A DNA stretch of 64,000 nucleotides from JABCYV01 sp963696025 (lineage in GTDB: Bacteria; Acidobacteriota; Terriglobia; Terriglobales; Acidobacteriaceae): contig CAVOII010000015.1 in assembly GCA_963696025.1 (NCBI GenBank), positions 215,280-279,279 on the forward strand. Reading direction: 5' to 3'. Shown piece after piece: positions 16,937 through 25,022 of the stretch. Within the stretch, counting starts at the first letter, position 1. The number at the start of each line of letters is the position of its first letter. The notes beneath the pieces were generated by a model. It was not told where the DNA came from, made no database searches, and saw nothing but the letters and a program-made list of their open reading frames with translations. Position numbers and translations under genes: made by a program.

Positions 16937-19102
16937 ATGGCGCGCATTTCGCTCGATAGCCCGACTTATTACATCAATCGTGAGGCGTCCTGGCTCGCGT
17001 TCAATCGCCGCGTGCTGGAGGAGGCCCAGGACGAAAGCAATCCGCTTCTCGAGCGCCTCAAGTTTCTCTCCATTACGGCCAGCAATCTGGACGAGTTTTT
17101 CGAAGTCCGGGTCGCCGGACTGGTGCAAAAGATCGAGGACGGCTACACCGAAGCCGGACCCGACGGCCTCACCCTGGTGGAAGAGCGCGATCTGGTATCC
17201 CGTGAAACTCACGAGTTCCTCGATGACCAATACCGCTGCTGGAACGAAAATCTGCGCCCTGCATTGACCGACCATGGCATTCGGGTGCTGGGCCTGCACG
17301 AACTGGATTCCAGCGCACGCGCCTTCATCGAGGAATATTGCGAGCGCGAACTCGATGTGCTGCTGACCCCGGTCACAGTCGATCCCGCACATCCCTTTCC
17401 ACGCGTGATCAACAAAGCGCTTTGTGTTGCCTTCCTATTGCGCCGGCGCCGCCGTTCTTCGCTCACCTATACCGGCGTAGTGACGGTGCCGCGCGCGCTG
17501 CCACGCTTGGTGCGCCTGCCTTCGGAGGGAACGGACGATTTTATCTTTCTCGCCGACCTGGTGGCTTACCACGCTTCCCGCATGTATCACGGTTATGACA
17601 TTGTTTCCTCCGCTGCCTTTCGCGTTACTCGCAACAGCAATCTCTATCTGGCGGAGGAAGAATCCCGCAACCTGCTGGAATCGGTGCGCACCGAGCTGCA
17701 CAACCGGCGCAAGGGCGACGCCGTGCGTCTGGAAATAGAAGCTGACGCCGATCCTGAGATCATTGAACGCTTGCGTACGAACTTCGATTTGGAGCCCTGG
17801 CAGGTTTTCTCCGTTCAGGGCCCTGTGAACTTGTCGCGCCTGTTCAATATCTATGAGCAGACCACCCACCCCGAACTCAAATTTAAGCCCTTTGCGCCGC
17901 GTGAGCTTCGCTTAACCGCAAAATCCCAGGATTTGTTCGAGGAAGTGCGCCGTCATGACGTTTTGCTGCACCATCCCTTTGATTCCTACGACGCGGTGGT
18001 TTCATTCATCGAAGCTGCTGCGGAGGACCCCCGGGTACTCTCCATCAAGCAAACGCTCTATCGCACCAGCGAGCACAGCTTGATTGTGCCTGCGTTGATT
18101 TCTGCGGCGGAGAGGAAGGAAGTTACCGCTGTGGTGGAACTCAAGGCACGCTTTGACGAAGATTCCAACATCCGCTGGTCCCGCGATCTGGAGGACGCTG
18201 GCGTCCAAGTGTTCCACGGCCTGGTTGGGCTAAAGACCCACTGTAAGCTTTCGCTACTGGTTCGCCGCGACTCCGACGGAGTGATTCGCCGCTACGCTCA
18301 TCTTGGCACAGGCAACTACAACACCACGACGGCGCGCATCTATACCGACACCAGCCTCCTGACCGCAGACCCCGAAATTACCGGCGCGGTGCATGACGTT
18401 TTCAGTTTTCTCACAGCGTACGCTGAACATCCTAACTACGAGCCGCTGCTGGTTTCTCCGCTCGATCTCGCAGAACGAAGTCTCGCCCTGATCGCCCGCG
18501 AAGCTGAGCACGCGCGCCACGGACGTCCGGCGCGCATCATCGCCAAGATGAATGCGCTGCTCGACAAGAACATCATTGCCGCTTTGTATCGCGCCTCCCA
18601 GGATGGAGTCGAGATCGACCTGATCATCCGAGGCATGTGTGCTCTCCGACCCGGCGTGCGGGGTGTAAGTGAACGCATCCGGGTGCGGAGCATCGTCGGC
18701 CGTTTTTTGGAGCACAGCCGCATCTTCTACTTCTCTAACGGAGGCGAGGAGGAAGTCTATATGGGCAGCGCGGATTGGATGCCTCGCAATCTTTACGAGC
18801 GGGTGGAAGTTATCTTCCCGCTGAAGGATGCCCTCTTGCGGGAGCGCGTGCGCCACGAAATCCTGCACGCGTATTTGGCAGACAATTTGAAGTCCCGCGT
18901 GCTGCAAAAGGATGGAACCTACGACCGGGTATGGCGAGTCCAAGGCAAGCGCAAGCCCCCAACTGGCCCCAGCGCCTTCGGCGCACAGGATTTCTTGATC
19001 GCGCTGGCGGAAGGGAAGCAAACCCTGGAGGCCATTCCCGTTGCTGTGGCGGGCGAGCCCAGGACGCGAAAGAGAATTCAAGTCAGACGACAGTATGCTT
19101 AG
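16937..19102 (+). CDS. ppk1: polyphosphate kinase 1
   Basis: A 721-residue PPK1 that polymerises the gamma-phosphate of ATP into polyphosphate. The N domain opens with INREASWLAFNRRVLEEA, followed by the SNLDEFFEVRVAG block. The catalytic region has His435 in LKTHCKLSLLVRR (same number as the E. coli phosphohistidine) and a second histidine in YAHLGTGNYNTTTARIYTD. C-terminal phospholipase-D-like domains contain IIRGMCALRPGV and YMGSADWMPRNLYERVEV. Length is normal. It lies 62 bases before sixA and opposite a Ppx/GppA gene, making a polyphosphate synthesis and turnover group. Confidence 0.96.
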   Translation: MARISLDSPTYYINREASWLAFNRRVLEEAQDESNPLLERLKFLSITASNLDEFFEVRVAGLVQKIEDGYTEAGPDGLTLVEERDLVSRETHEFLDDQYRCWNENLRPALTDHGIRVLGLHELDSSARAFIEEYCERELDVLLTPVTVDPAHPFPRVINKALCVAFLLRRRRRSSLTYTGVVTVPRALPRLVRLPSEGTDDFIFLADLVAYHASRMYHGYDIVSSAAFRVTRNSNLYLAEEESRNLLESVRTELHNRRKGDAVRLEIEADADPEIIERLRTNFDLEPWQVFSVQGPVNLSRLFNIYEQTTHPELKFKPFAPRELRLTAKSQDLFEEVRRHDVLLHHPFDSYDAVVSFIEAAAEDPRVLSIKQTLYRTSEHSLIVPALISAAERKEVTAVVELKARFDEDSNIRWSRDLEDAGVQVFHGLVGLKTHCKLSLLVRRDSDGVIRRYAHLGTGNYNTTTARIYTDTSLLTADPEITGAVHDVFSFLTAYAEHPNYEPLLVSPLDLAERSLALIAREAEHARHGRPARIIAKMNALLDKNIIAALYRASQDGVEIDLIIRGMCALRPGVRGVSERIRVRSIVGRFLEHSRIFYFSNGGEEEVYMGSADWMPRNLYERVEVIFPLKDALLRERVRHEILHAYLADNLKSRVLQKDGTYDRVWRVQGKRKPPTGPSAFGAQDFLIALAEGKQTLEAIPVAVAGEPRTRKRIQVRRQYA

Positions 19103-19164
19103 TTAATATGAGGGCAAAATTTCTCTGGTTTTCAGCCGCCACTCACAGGAGCACGAACTAAAAA

Positions 19165-19668
19165 ATGATCATTTACTTCCTGCGCCATGCCAGTGCCGGC
19201 GAGCCCGTGAAAAATCTTAAGAAGGATGAGAAACGCGCCCTGGACGATGTAGGCGTTGAGCAATGTGGTAATGTCGGCCGGGCCCTGTCCGCCCTGGACG
19301 TCCAGGTGGACGTGATCCTCTCCAGTCCGTTGAAGCGCGCCGCCCAGACTGCTTCTCTCGTGGGCAATGAAATGGGCTATGAAGGGAAGCTACAACTGGA
19401 AGATGGGCTCCGACCCAATGCATCCTTCGCCGACTTTCGCAAACTGCTCGACAAATATGCCCGCCACGAGTCCATAATGGCCGTGGGCCACAATCCCAGT
19501 CTTAGTGAGTTTCTCGGACGTTCCATCAGCGAAACCGGTTGCGAAGCTTCCATCGAATTGAAAAAGGGTGGGGTGGCCCGAGTCGAAACCGGTCGCAATT
19601 CCGCCATCCTTCACTGGTATCTGACGCCCAAGGTCCTGCGCGCGCTTTACGCAACCGCTAACCGCTGA
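19165..19668 (+). CDS. sixA: phosphohistidine phosphatase SixA
   Basis: A 167-residue histidine-phosphatase-superfamily protein. The catalytic RHA motif is residues 7-9 (FLRHASAGE), LSSPLKRAAQTA is the conserved second arginine region, and the second histidine is in MAVGHNPSLSEFLG. SixA-type enzymes dephosphorylate phosphohistidines, for example on HPt domains or PtsO. It follows ppk1 closely, a common pairing in several phyla, which suggests a link to polyphosphate or phosphate signalling. Confidence 0.9.
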   Translation: MIIYFLRHASAGEPVKNLKKDEKRALDDVGVEQCGNVGRALSALDVQVDVILSSPLKRAAQTASLVGNEMGYEGKLQLEDGLRPNASFADFRKLLDKYARHESIMAVGHNPSLSEFLGRSISETGCEASIELKKGGVARVETGRNSAILHWYLTPKVLRALYATANR

Positions 19669-19720
19669 ATGGGTGAGCGGCTCAGAGCGGAGCAACGAAT
19701 TTAGTCGCTAACGCTTTTAA

Positions 19721-21250
19721 CTATGCCGCCGCGGGCAGCAGTTCCCGCCCAAAAATCTCGCGGAAATAACTTTTTTCTTTTTCCACGGCCCACAACTCAA
19801 GATCCAAGCTAGCTCGGGGCTTGGCAATCAGCGAGAGCCGAACCTCGCCATCATGAACCTGGACCCTGGCTCGCTGCACTGCCCCGCTGCGCCCCAGGTT
19901 TAGCGCCCGTGCCAGCCGCAGCAGCAACGAAGCGCTTGGTACCGATTCCCGGTCGGCCGGCAACAACACCTTCATCGGACCATCGCCCGGCGTCGGCCGC
20001 GACTTGCCCAGATAGCGCGCAATCGCTGCAATGATCCGCCTTTGCTCTGGCGTGTACCCCAGGATTTCGGAATTCGCAATAATGTAGTGGCTATGCCGGT
20101 GCCGTCCGTTGCGATTCACGTAATCGCCGACCTCGTAGAGCATGGCGGCCGCCGAAAGCCATTCCGCGTACTCAGGCGGCAGCCGGTGTACTGATCGCAA
20201 CGCCGCAAACAAACGCATGGCGGATTCGCGCACCTGCAGCACATGACTCATGTCCACGCGATAGTGCTCAACCGCGGCTCGGATTGAATCCCAGCGTTCG
20301 GACTCGAGTTGTTTTCCTGAGCGCGTGCTGCGATCGTATTCAGCGGCCATCAATGCCAGCAATCCATCGCGCAGTCCCAGCGGGGAGTAGCGGAAACCGC
20401 GCAACTCGCAGCGCTCCAGCAATTCGGCATACACCACTGCGCCCGCCACGATGATCTCAGCCCGCCGCGGTCCCACCCCAGAAAGCTTTCGTCGCTCTTC
20501 AATCAGCATCCGCGACAGCATCTTAGCGATGCGTTGCATTTGTGACTGAGATACAGCCGTCGCGCGCGGGCGACTGGTCTTGTACAACCCCTGACACACC
20601 GCGGCTAGCGAAGCGGCAGTGCCGGAAGTTGCCACCACTGCCTTCGGCCTGGCCCGCGAGATGCGTTCCGAGATGCGTCCAATCTCTCGCGCCACAAATC
20701 CGCGAAGTCGCCGCAGCTCCGATTTGCGCGGTGGATCGTGATGGAAGAACTCACTGGTCAGCCGCACCGCCCCGAGCGGCAGGCTTACCGTGTCCCGAAT
20801 GTGCCCGTTGCTGGAGACGGTCAGTTCGCAACTGCCCCCGCCCAGATCAATCATCAGCATCGGGGAGACCTTCACTCGCAGACTTGATACCAGACCCAGG
20901 TGAATGAGCCGCGCCTCCTCTACACCGGAGATAATCTCCACAGGCCACCCCGTCGTGGAGCGCACCCACTCCAAAAAGGCCCGCGAATTACGCGCATCGC
21001 GCAGAGCGCTGGTCGCCACCACGCGCACCGTATCCGCCCCTTTGTCCTGCACCGCACGATGAAAACGCCGCAGCACCTTGATGGTTTCTGCCATGGCGTC
21101 GGGAGAGAGAAAACCTGTACGGAATACCCATTCGCCGAGGCGGGTAACCTCGCGGTCTTCATGGATCTCGCGCAGCCGGCGACCGCTCAGGCGAGCAATC
21201 TTCAAGCGAACAGAGTTGGATCCGATGTCTACCGCGGCAAAAGTCGGCAT
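19721..21250 (-). CDS. Ppx/GppA-family exopolyphosphatase
   Basis: A 509-residue protein of the Ppx/GppA family, which removes terminal phosphate from polyphosphate and/or hydrolyses pppGpp. The N-terminal ASKHA domain starts AAVDIGSNSVRLKIARLSG; SGVEEARLIHLGLVSS and MLIDLGGGSCELTVS are the phosphate and acidic catalytic loops. The C-terminal HD-like domain (from about residue 320) contains MLYEVGDYVNRNGRHRHSHY. Sequence alone does not separate Ppx from GppA. It converges on sixA with a 52-base gap. Confidence 0.9.
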   Translation of the reverse strand: MPTFAAVDIGSNSVRLKIARLSGRRLREIHEDREVTRLGEWVFRTGFLSPDAMAETIKVLRRFHRAVQDKGADTVRVVATSALRDARNSRAFLEWVRSTTGWPVEIISGVEEARLIHLGLVSSLRVKVSPMLMIDLGGGSCELTVSSNGHIRDTVSLPLGAVRLTSEFFHHDPPRKSELRRLRGFVAREIGRISERISRARPKAVVATSGTAASLAAVCQGLYKTSRPRATAVSQSQMQRIAKMLSRMLIEERRKLSGVGPRRAEIIVAGAVVYAELLERCELRGFRYSPLGLRDGLLALMAAEYDRSTRSGKQLESERWDSIRAAVEHYRVDMSHVLQVRESAMRLFAALRSVHRLPPEYAEWLSAAAMLYEVGDYVNRNGRHRHSHYIIANSEILGYTPEQRRIIAAIARYLGKSRPTPGDGPMKVLLPADRESVPSASLLLRLARALNLGRSGAVQRARVQVHDGEVRLSLIAKPRASLDLELWAVEKEKSYFREIFGRELLPAAA

Positions 21251-21413
21251 GGCGAGGCGACCTAGTTTACCGCGAGGTTGGCAAGGGCCCTGAGAAAATG
21301 TGGCAACGGGTTAGTTCCCGCGAGCCGGTAAATCGTCTGAGCGGATTGCTGCTGATCGGTTGGCGTCCTGTCTCGCTTCCAATACACTTCCGCAATGTCC
21401 GCCGAGGACTTCG

Positions 21414-21630
21414 ATGACAAAACGATTTTGGAGCTGCGCCCTCATGACGTTCCTCAGCGCCGCCGTAAGCGCCGGCTTTTCCCTTGAAGGTCTATTCGGC
21501 CCCGGCGGCAGCGACAGCTTCGCACGTTATGCAGCTTCGCGAAGCGTAGCCTTGTTGCTGACGGTCCTGATCGCGATCTGCATTCACTCCCGCATGGCAA
21601 TTGCGTTTCTGGGAATCGCCATGGCGATTG
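21414..21630 (+). pseudogene. 5' part of a membrane-protein gene split by the transposon
   Basis: From ATG 21414 (GAGGA about 8 bases upstream) the frame encodes 72 residues with two hydrophobic stretches (CALMTFLSAAVSAGF and VALLLTVLIAICIH...IAFLGIAMAI). It runs into the transposon at 21631. Removing the element and one GATTG copy joins ...AMAI to VQALDGVIGEL at 25505 in the same frame, giving a protein of about 122 residues. The family is not recognised. The gene is inactivated here unless the truncated form works. Confidence 0.8.
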
Positions 21631-21663
21631 GGGGTAGTGTCCTATTAGGGTGTTGCTGGGATC
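21631..21663 (+). repeat. left terminal inverted repeat
   Basis: Positions 21632-21663 are the exact reverse complement of 25473-25504. One extra G (21631) lies outside and could belong to the element or to the junction. The preceding GATTG (21626-21630) is the target duplication. Confidence 0.92.
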
Positions 21664-21691
21664 AAGGTGAGAGGCAAGCAATCTTCGCCTC

Positions 21692-22036
21692 TCATTTAGG
21701 GGTGGCCTCCTGCAAGGTATCCGGCACGATGATCTTGTCTAGGTTCTTTGGCATTTTCAGAGGGCCGTTTAGCTCCTCATGGGCCTTGATGTTGGCTTGC
21801 AAAAAGTCGGCAAGGATTTTAGCCTCAAACCAAGTCATCGTCACCTGAACGTTTTGGTCCACGATAACTTTGTCGCCTTGGAGTTCAGCAACCTCCCCAA
21901 ATAGCAGTCTAATGTCAAAACTGGTGGATGCCATCGCGAAGTTATTGGAGTAAATACGAATCATTCCCTGTGGCGGATGGCGGTATTCGACTTGCTTCTG
22001 CGGTTTTGGTATAGCTGCTGCTTCAGTTTCGGTCAT
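21692..22036 (-). CDS. DUF3467-family protein
   Basis: A 114-residue soluble protein. The core matches DUF3467: MIRIYSNNFAMASTSFDIRLLFGEV, then VTMTWFEAKILADFLQANIKAHEELNG. The family is widespread, has no established biochemical role, and often sits beside small regulatory genes. It lies 11 bases after the XRE gene in the same direction, so it is the third gene of the toxin-antitoxin operon. Its stop is 28 bases from the transposon end. It could be an accessory to the antitoxin, but this is inference. Confidence 0.75.
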   Translation of the reverse strand: MTETEAAAIPKPQKQVEYRHPPQGMIRIYSNNFAMASTSFDIRLLFGEVAELQGDKVIVDQNVQVTMTWFEAKILADFLQANIKAHEELNGPLKMPKNLDKIIVPDTLQEATPK

Positions 22037-22047
22037 GAGTTCTTCCC

Positions 22048-22626
22048 TTAAGTGGATATTCCTACGGCCATCCCCTGTGCAAGTGTGGCGCTGCTAGGAA
22101 CGAACATGTCTGCTTCTGCTTCTACTTCTGCCGTCGCCGCTGGCTGAGGTATGAGAGTGAGATTCCATTCCTCGTTAAGCGGCTGCCTCGACTGCACTAC
22201 GTACATTGCCTTGGCCTGTGCTGCACTAGGCGAGCTGGCAATCTCCATCACTGCTGCGGGACGCAGAAATGGAAGATCATTGTCAATCTTGGCCACGTCG
22301 AACTGGTCTTGAGAGAAGTTGTTCTCCCATTCCAACATTTCGCTGAATCGTACAAACTCTACTTTCAAGCCCACCTTGAATGCGGAAGCCAGTCTGACCA
22401 GAGTCTCAAGGTTGAATTTGGTAGCTCCAGGGCGTTCCATCGCAGAAATGCGTGGTTGGGCCATCTCTGCCAAAGCTGCCAATTGCTTCTGGGTCATATT
22501 GTCACGCCTCAAACGCAGAGCGCGGATTTGAGACGGAATTAGTACATTGAGCTTCGCGTTTATGTACGAAGCACGAGAGGTACTGCTGACCAGGAGCTTA
22601 GATATCCGTTTCGACCGATCGTTCAC
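22048..22626 (-). CDS. XRE-family antitoxin/regulator
   Basis: A 192-residue protein with a helix-turn-helix of the Cro/CI (XRE) type at residues 30-85: IRALRLRRDNMTQKQLAALAEMAQPRISAMERP, with Q46-A58 covering the recognition region. The C-terminal half is unrelated to classic repressors and contains NDLPFLRPAAVMEIA. The GTG start overlaps the toxin gene by 29 bases and follows AGAAGG. Toxin-first order and overlap match HigBA-type type II modules, so it is the likely antitoxin and autorepressor. The extended C-terminus is unusual and may mediate binding to DUF3467. Confidence 0.8.
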   Translation of the reverse strand: MNDRSKRISKLLVSSTSRASYINAKLNVLIPSQIRALRLRRDNMTQKQLAALAEMAQPRISAMERPGATKFNLETLVRLASAFKVGLKVEFVRFSEMLEWENNFSQDQFDVAKIDNDLPFLRPAAVMEIASSPSAAQAKAMYVVQSRQPLNEEWNLTLIPQPAATAEVEAEADMFVPSSATLAQGMAVGIST

Positions 22627-23005
22627 GAGTTTTTGCCTTCTTCTGGGCTAATAATGAAGCCCTAGTTGCAGCGGTTTTAAGAGCATCCGGGGGAGTATAG
22701 TTGCCATCCTTGTGATAGCAACCGATTAAGAAAATTGCAGTCTTTGCACCGTCAAACAGGCCCATTAGTCGATGAGCTAGTCCGTCTTGACCCTTGAACT
22801 CAAGCTCCCAAACACCATGCTTCTGCAGATCTCCGCCATGCAGGTATTTCCTGAACCCCGTCCATTGGAGCGGATGTTTGGTCTTTTGGTTATTCTTAAG
22901 TAGAGCATCGAAAGCGTCCTGTAAATCCTCTGGCAGCTCCTTGTACCATGCCTCAATTGGATTCGAGTCATTCAGGTAGACGAAATCCCAGTACCGCCAC
23001 TCCAT
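22598..23005 (-). CDS. Gp49/HigB-like RelE-superfamily toxin
   Basis: About 135 residues when read from ATG 23005 (MEWRYWDFVYLN); a start 69 bases further upstream would add an implausible leader. The layout fits phage Gp49-like (HigB/RelE superfamily) toxins: an N-terminal helical hairpin (LPEDLQDAFDALLKNNQ), then WELEFKGQDGLAHRLMGLF, IFLIGCYHKDGNYTP and a C-terminal helix rich in Ala and Arg. Such proteins are usually mRNA interferases acting at the ribosome. It starts the minus-strand operon with XRE and DUF3467. It lacks a good Shine-Dalgarno and may be read from a near-leaderless message. Confidence 0.75.
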   Translation of the reverse strand: MEWRYWDFVYLNDSNPIEAWYKELPEDLQDAFDALLKNNQKTKHPLQWTGFRKYLHGGDLQKHGVWELEFKGQDGLAHRLMGLFDGAKTAIFLIGCYHKDGNYTPPDALKTAATRASLLAQKKAKTRERSVETDI

Positions 23006-23020
23006 TGGCGGCTGTTTTAA

Positions 23021-23090
23021 TAATATAATTTTTTTATTATAAGTCAACAGTTTTTCTCTTGACCGAGATATCACTTTTTTATTATATTAC
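23021..23090 (-). promoter_or_regulatory. AT-rich promoter/operator of the toxin-antitoxin operon
   Basis: TAATATAA at about 23021-23028 and TTATATTA at 23082-23089 form an inverted repeat around an AT-rich block with two TTTTTTATTAT runs. On the minus strand TTGACT (about 23046) with TATATT/ATTATT 15-17 bases downstream gives a promoter just upstream of the toxin ATG. Paired sites flanking a promoter fit autoregulation by the XRE protein. Confidence 0.5.
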
Positions 23091-23100
23091 ATGGCATGAG

Positions 23101-23144
23101 AAAGGCCAGCGAATCCAACCTGTTAGGGGGAAGCGCTGGCCTTT
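23101..23144. terminator. hairpin between toxin operon and transposase
   Basis: AAAGGCCAGCG (23101-23111) pairs perfectly with CGCTGGCCTTT (23134-23144) around a 22-base loop. On the plus strand it is followed by GTTCCTTT. It can act as an insulator or terminator, or as the first stem of the structured segment that continues to 23360. Confidence 0.55.
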
Positions 23145-23155
23145 GTTCCTTTGAT

Positions 23156-23228
23156 GGGGTTGGCCGTGGGGCTGCCGTCCTCCTGACAGAGACTCCGGCA
23201 GAGGGTTCAAGTCCCTCCGACTCCACCA
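23156..23228 (+). ncRNA. tmRNA/tRNA 3'-end-like element
   Basis: A T-arm is perfect: GAGGG (23201-23205), loop TTCAAGT, CCCTC (23213-23217). It is followed by CGACTCC, A and an encoded CCA (23226-23228). GGGGTTG at 23156-23162 can pair with CGACTCC (two G-U pairs). A 6-bp stem CTGCCG/CGGCAG fills the middle, but no anticodon arm or normal D-arm exists. The stretch CTCCGGCAGAGGGTTCAAGT resembles the 3' end of ssrA. It is either a captured ssrA 3' fragment (an attachment-site remnant) or a tRNA-like structure used by the element. Confidence 0.4.
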
Positions 23229-23241
23229 TGTAGCTAATCCT

Positions 23242-23271
23242 CCCCGCAAGCGGCTGTAACCGCTTACGGGG
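23242..23271 (+). other. 12-bp stem-loop
   Basis: CCCCGCAAGCGG pairs with CCGCTTACGGGG (11 of 12 pairs, one C-A mismatch) around CTGTAA. It lies between the tRNA-like element and the transposase leader and has no T-tract, so it is not a typical terminator. Confidence 0.6.
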
Positions 23272-23286
23272 AACGTCCTCGGGTAC

Positions 23287-23360
23287 GAGCCAAGGACAGG
23301 GTTTGGAAACCCGCTGTCATTTTGGCTCTGCTGGCCCGAAGAAAGCAAGGCCAAAATGAC
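23287..23360 (+). promoter_or_regulatory. two competing hairpins over the transposase start
   Basis: Hairpin 1 pairs GAGCCAA (23287-23293) and inner GACA/GGGTT with AACCC/TGTC and TTGGCTC (to 23328). Hairpin 2 pairs GTCATTTTGGC (23316-23326) with GCCAAAATGAC (23350-23360), burying the transposase ATG at 23356. Both use 23316-23328, so they exclude each other. Confidence 0.55.
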
Positions 23361-24306
23361 GTGCCACAATTGCCAGACCGAATGCAAACGGTTTGGAAAA
23401 ACTCGCCAGGGTAGTCAGCGTTTTCGTTGCCGTACCTGCACTAAGACATTCACTGAATCAGGTCCGCGCCCACTTGGTGACATGCGCCTTTCCCTAGATC
23501 GTGCTCTGCTATGCCTTCAATTGATCGTGGAAGGAAATTCAGTCAGGAGCACAGAGCGGATCACGGGCGTGCATCGTGACACGATCCTAGCCTTACTGGT
23601 ATTCGCCGGGGAACGTTGCACTAAGCTGCTGGAAGATAAACTCGCCAGTCTCCGCGTGCGCGACGTGCAATGCGATGAGATGTGGGGCTACGTGGGAATG
23701 AAGGAAAAGAGGAAGGGCTTGGCGCGTTCTCACATGGACACGCTCGGAGATGCATATACATACGTTGCTATCGAACGCAATTCAAAACTGGTTCTCGCTT
23801 GGCACCTAGGCCGGAGAAATATGCGGGACACACTTACGTTCATGCTCAAACTTCGCCGCGCCACTGAAGGCAAGTTCCAGCTCACAACTGATGGATGGAA
23901 AGCATATCCTGAAGCGGTAGAGCGGGTATTTGGGAACGCGGTGGACTTCGCGCAGATGGTCAAGGTCTATGCGGCAGCGTCAGACGGTGAGCAACGATAT
24001 TCACCAGCGGAGGTTGTTGATGCAGTTATCATCCCACGGAACGGAATGCCAGATTATGAGCGCATCTGCACGTCGCACGTGGAGCGGCAGAATTTAACCA
24101 TGCGGATGCAGATTCGCAGGCTGACTCGGCTCACGAACGCATTCTCAAAGAAATGGGTCAATCTCAGGGCTGCTCTCGCGCTACATTTTGCGTGGTACAA
24201 CTTTGTGCGGGTTCACAAGAGCCTGAGAACGACACCAGCTATGGAAGCGGGAATCTCGGACCATGTTTGGGGATTGGAGGAATTGCTGTATGCCATTCAC
24301 TCGTAA
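23356..24306 (+). CDS. IS1-like transposase
   Basis: A 316-residue DDE transposase related to the IS1 family. An N-terminal zinc ribbon has CHNC and CRTC pairs (residues 3-29). A helix-turn-helix follows (NSVRSTERITGVHRDTILAL). The catalytic core has the first acid in CDEMWGYVG, the second in TTDGWKAYPEA, and the glutamate in SHVERQNLTMRM with the typical tail YNFVRVHKSLRTTPAMEAGI. It is a single frame, unlike the frameshifted InsAB of E. coli IS1. The 5-bp target duplication also differs from the 8-9 bp of classic IS1, so this is a divergent subgroup. Confidence 0.88.
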   Translation: MTCHNCQTECKRFGKTRQGSQRFRCRTCTKTFTESGPRPLGDMRLSLDRALLCLQLIVEGNSVRSTERITGVHRDTILALLVFAGERCTKLLEDKLASLRVRDVQCDEMWGYVGMKEKRKGLARSHMDTLGDAYTYVAIERNSKLVLAWHLGRRNMRDTLTFMLKLRRATEGKFQLTTDGWKAYPEAVERVFGNAVDFAQMVKVYAAASDGEQRYSPAEVVDAVIIPRNGMPDYERICTSHVERQNLTMRMQIRRLTRLTNAFSKKWVNLRAALALHFAWYNFVRVHKSLRTTPAMEAGISDHVWGLEELLYAIHS

Positions 24307-24428
24307 GTGCTGTGTTTTCAACGGCAATATACATGCGTGCTAAAATGATCTTGACAAGCAGCGCGGAACCGTGTCAGACAAGTGTTTGCTCTGGACAGAC
24401 CTGACGATTCTTCGTGGCATGTCCATTC

Positions 24429-25022
24429 ATGCCAGTTGAATTCCAATTCGATTTTGAAAAAGCCAAGGCAGCCTTCCTGTACTTGACATCGAAGGCTGAT
24501 GTTCCCGCGCTTGACAAGTATAAAATCTGCAAACTCCTATTTCTGGCGGACAAGTACCATTTAGTGAAATATGGTAGGCCAATCACAGGCGACAAGTATT
24601 GTGCGCTTCCTTACGGCCCTATCCCATCGACTCTTTTGAACCTCATTGATGCTGTTATTGCTGGACAGGTCTTGGTTCCTGAGGTTGTTTCACTCGCTGA
24701 AGCTGTGGAGTTGGATAGGCGATACGAGAATCCACGCTTCAAAGCGGTCGCGGCCTATGACGAAACCCAACTCTCTCAATCAGACTTGATGGCGCTCGAT
24801 CATGTCATCGCAGATTTCGGAAAGATGGGATTTGCTGAACTGAAATCAATTACGCATGAGATGGTTGCGTACAAGAAAGCGTGGGCCGCAAAACCTGAAG
24901 GTTACAAAGCCTGCGATATGAACTTTGAAGAATTCTTTGAAGAGGATTCCGATGCTGTTACTGGCGCTCGGGAAGAGATGTTGGAAAACGATTTGTTGAG
25001 GAAGATGTTCGCTGCACGTTAA
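24429..25022 (+). CDS. Panacea (DUF4065/SocA-like) antitoxin-domain protein
   Basis: About 197 residues matching the Panacea/SocA-associated domain: FDFEKAKAAFLYLTSK, LDKYKICKLLFLADKYHLVKYG, then PITGDKYCALPYGPIPSTLLN, the conserved heart of the domain. A GTG 15 bases upstream is an alternative start; neither has a strong ribosome site. Panacea proteins neutralise unrelated toxins encoded next to them (PanAT systems). A candidate promoter with TGCTAAAAT lies about 80 bases upstream. The next frame overlaps its end, as expected for a coupled toxin-antitoxin pair. Confidence 0.8.
   Translation: MPVEFQFDFEKAKAAFLYLTSKADVPALDKYKICKLLFLADKYHLVKYGRPITGDKYCALPYGPIPSTLLNLIDAVIAGQVLVPEVVSLAEAVELDRRYENPRFKAVAAYDETQLSQSDLMALDHVIADFGKMGFAELKSITHEMVAYKKAWAAKPEGYKACDMNFEEFFEEDSDAVTGAREEMLENDLLRKMFAAR

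Noticed and set aside
18254..19081. Long minus-strand frame opposite ppk1 (275 codons)
   Set aside because: Antisense to the catalytic half of ppk1 and without recognisable features.
21360..21848. 162-codon frame from TTG 21360 running through the transposon end
   Set aside because: The part after 21631 is transposon sequence antisense to DUF3467; the real gene starts at 21414 and is interrupted.
23082..23387. Minus-strand frame with SRRDLNPLPESLSG
   Set aside because: This is the translation of the complement of a tRNA-like sequence, a common false protein; it helped locate the tRNA/tmRNA-like element.
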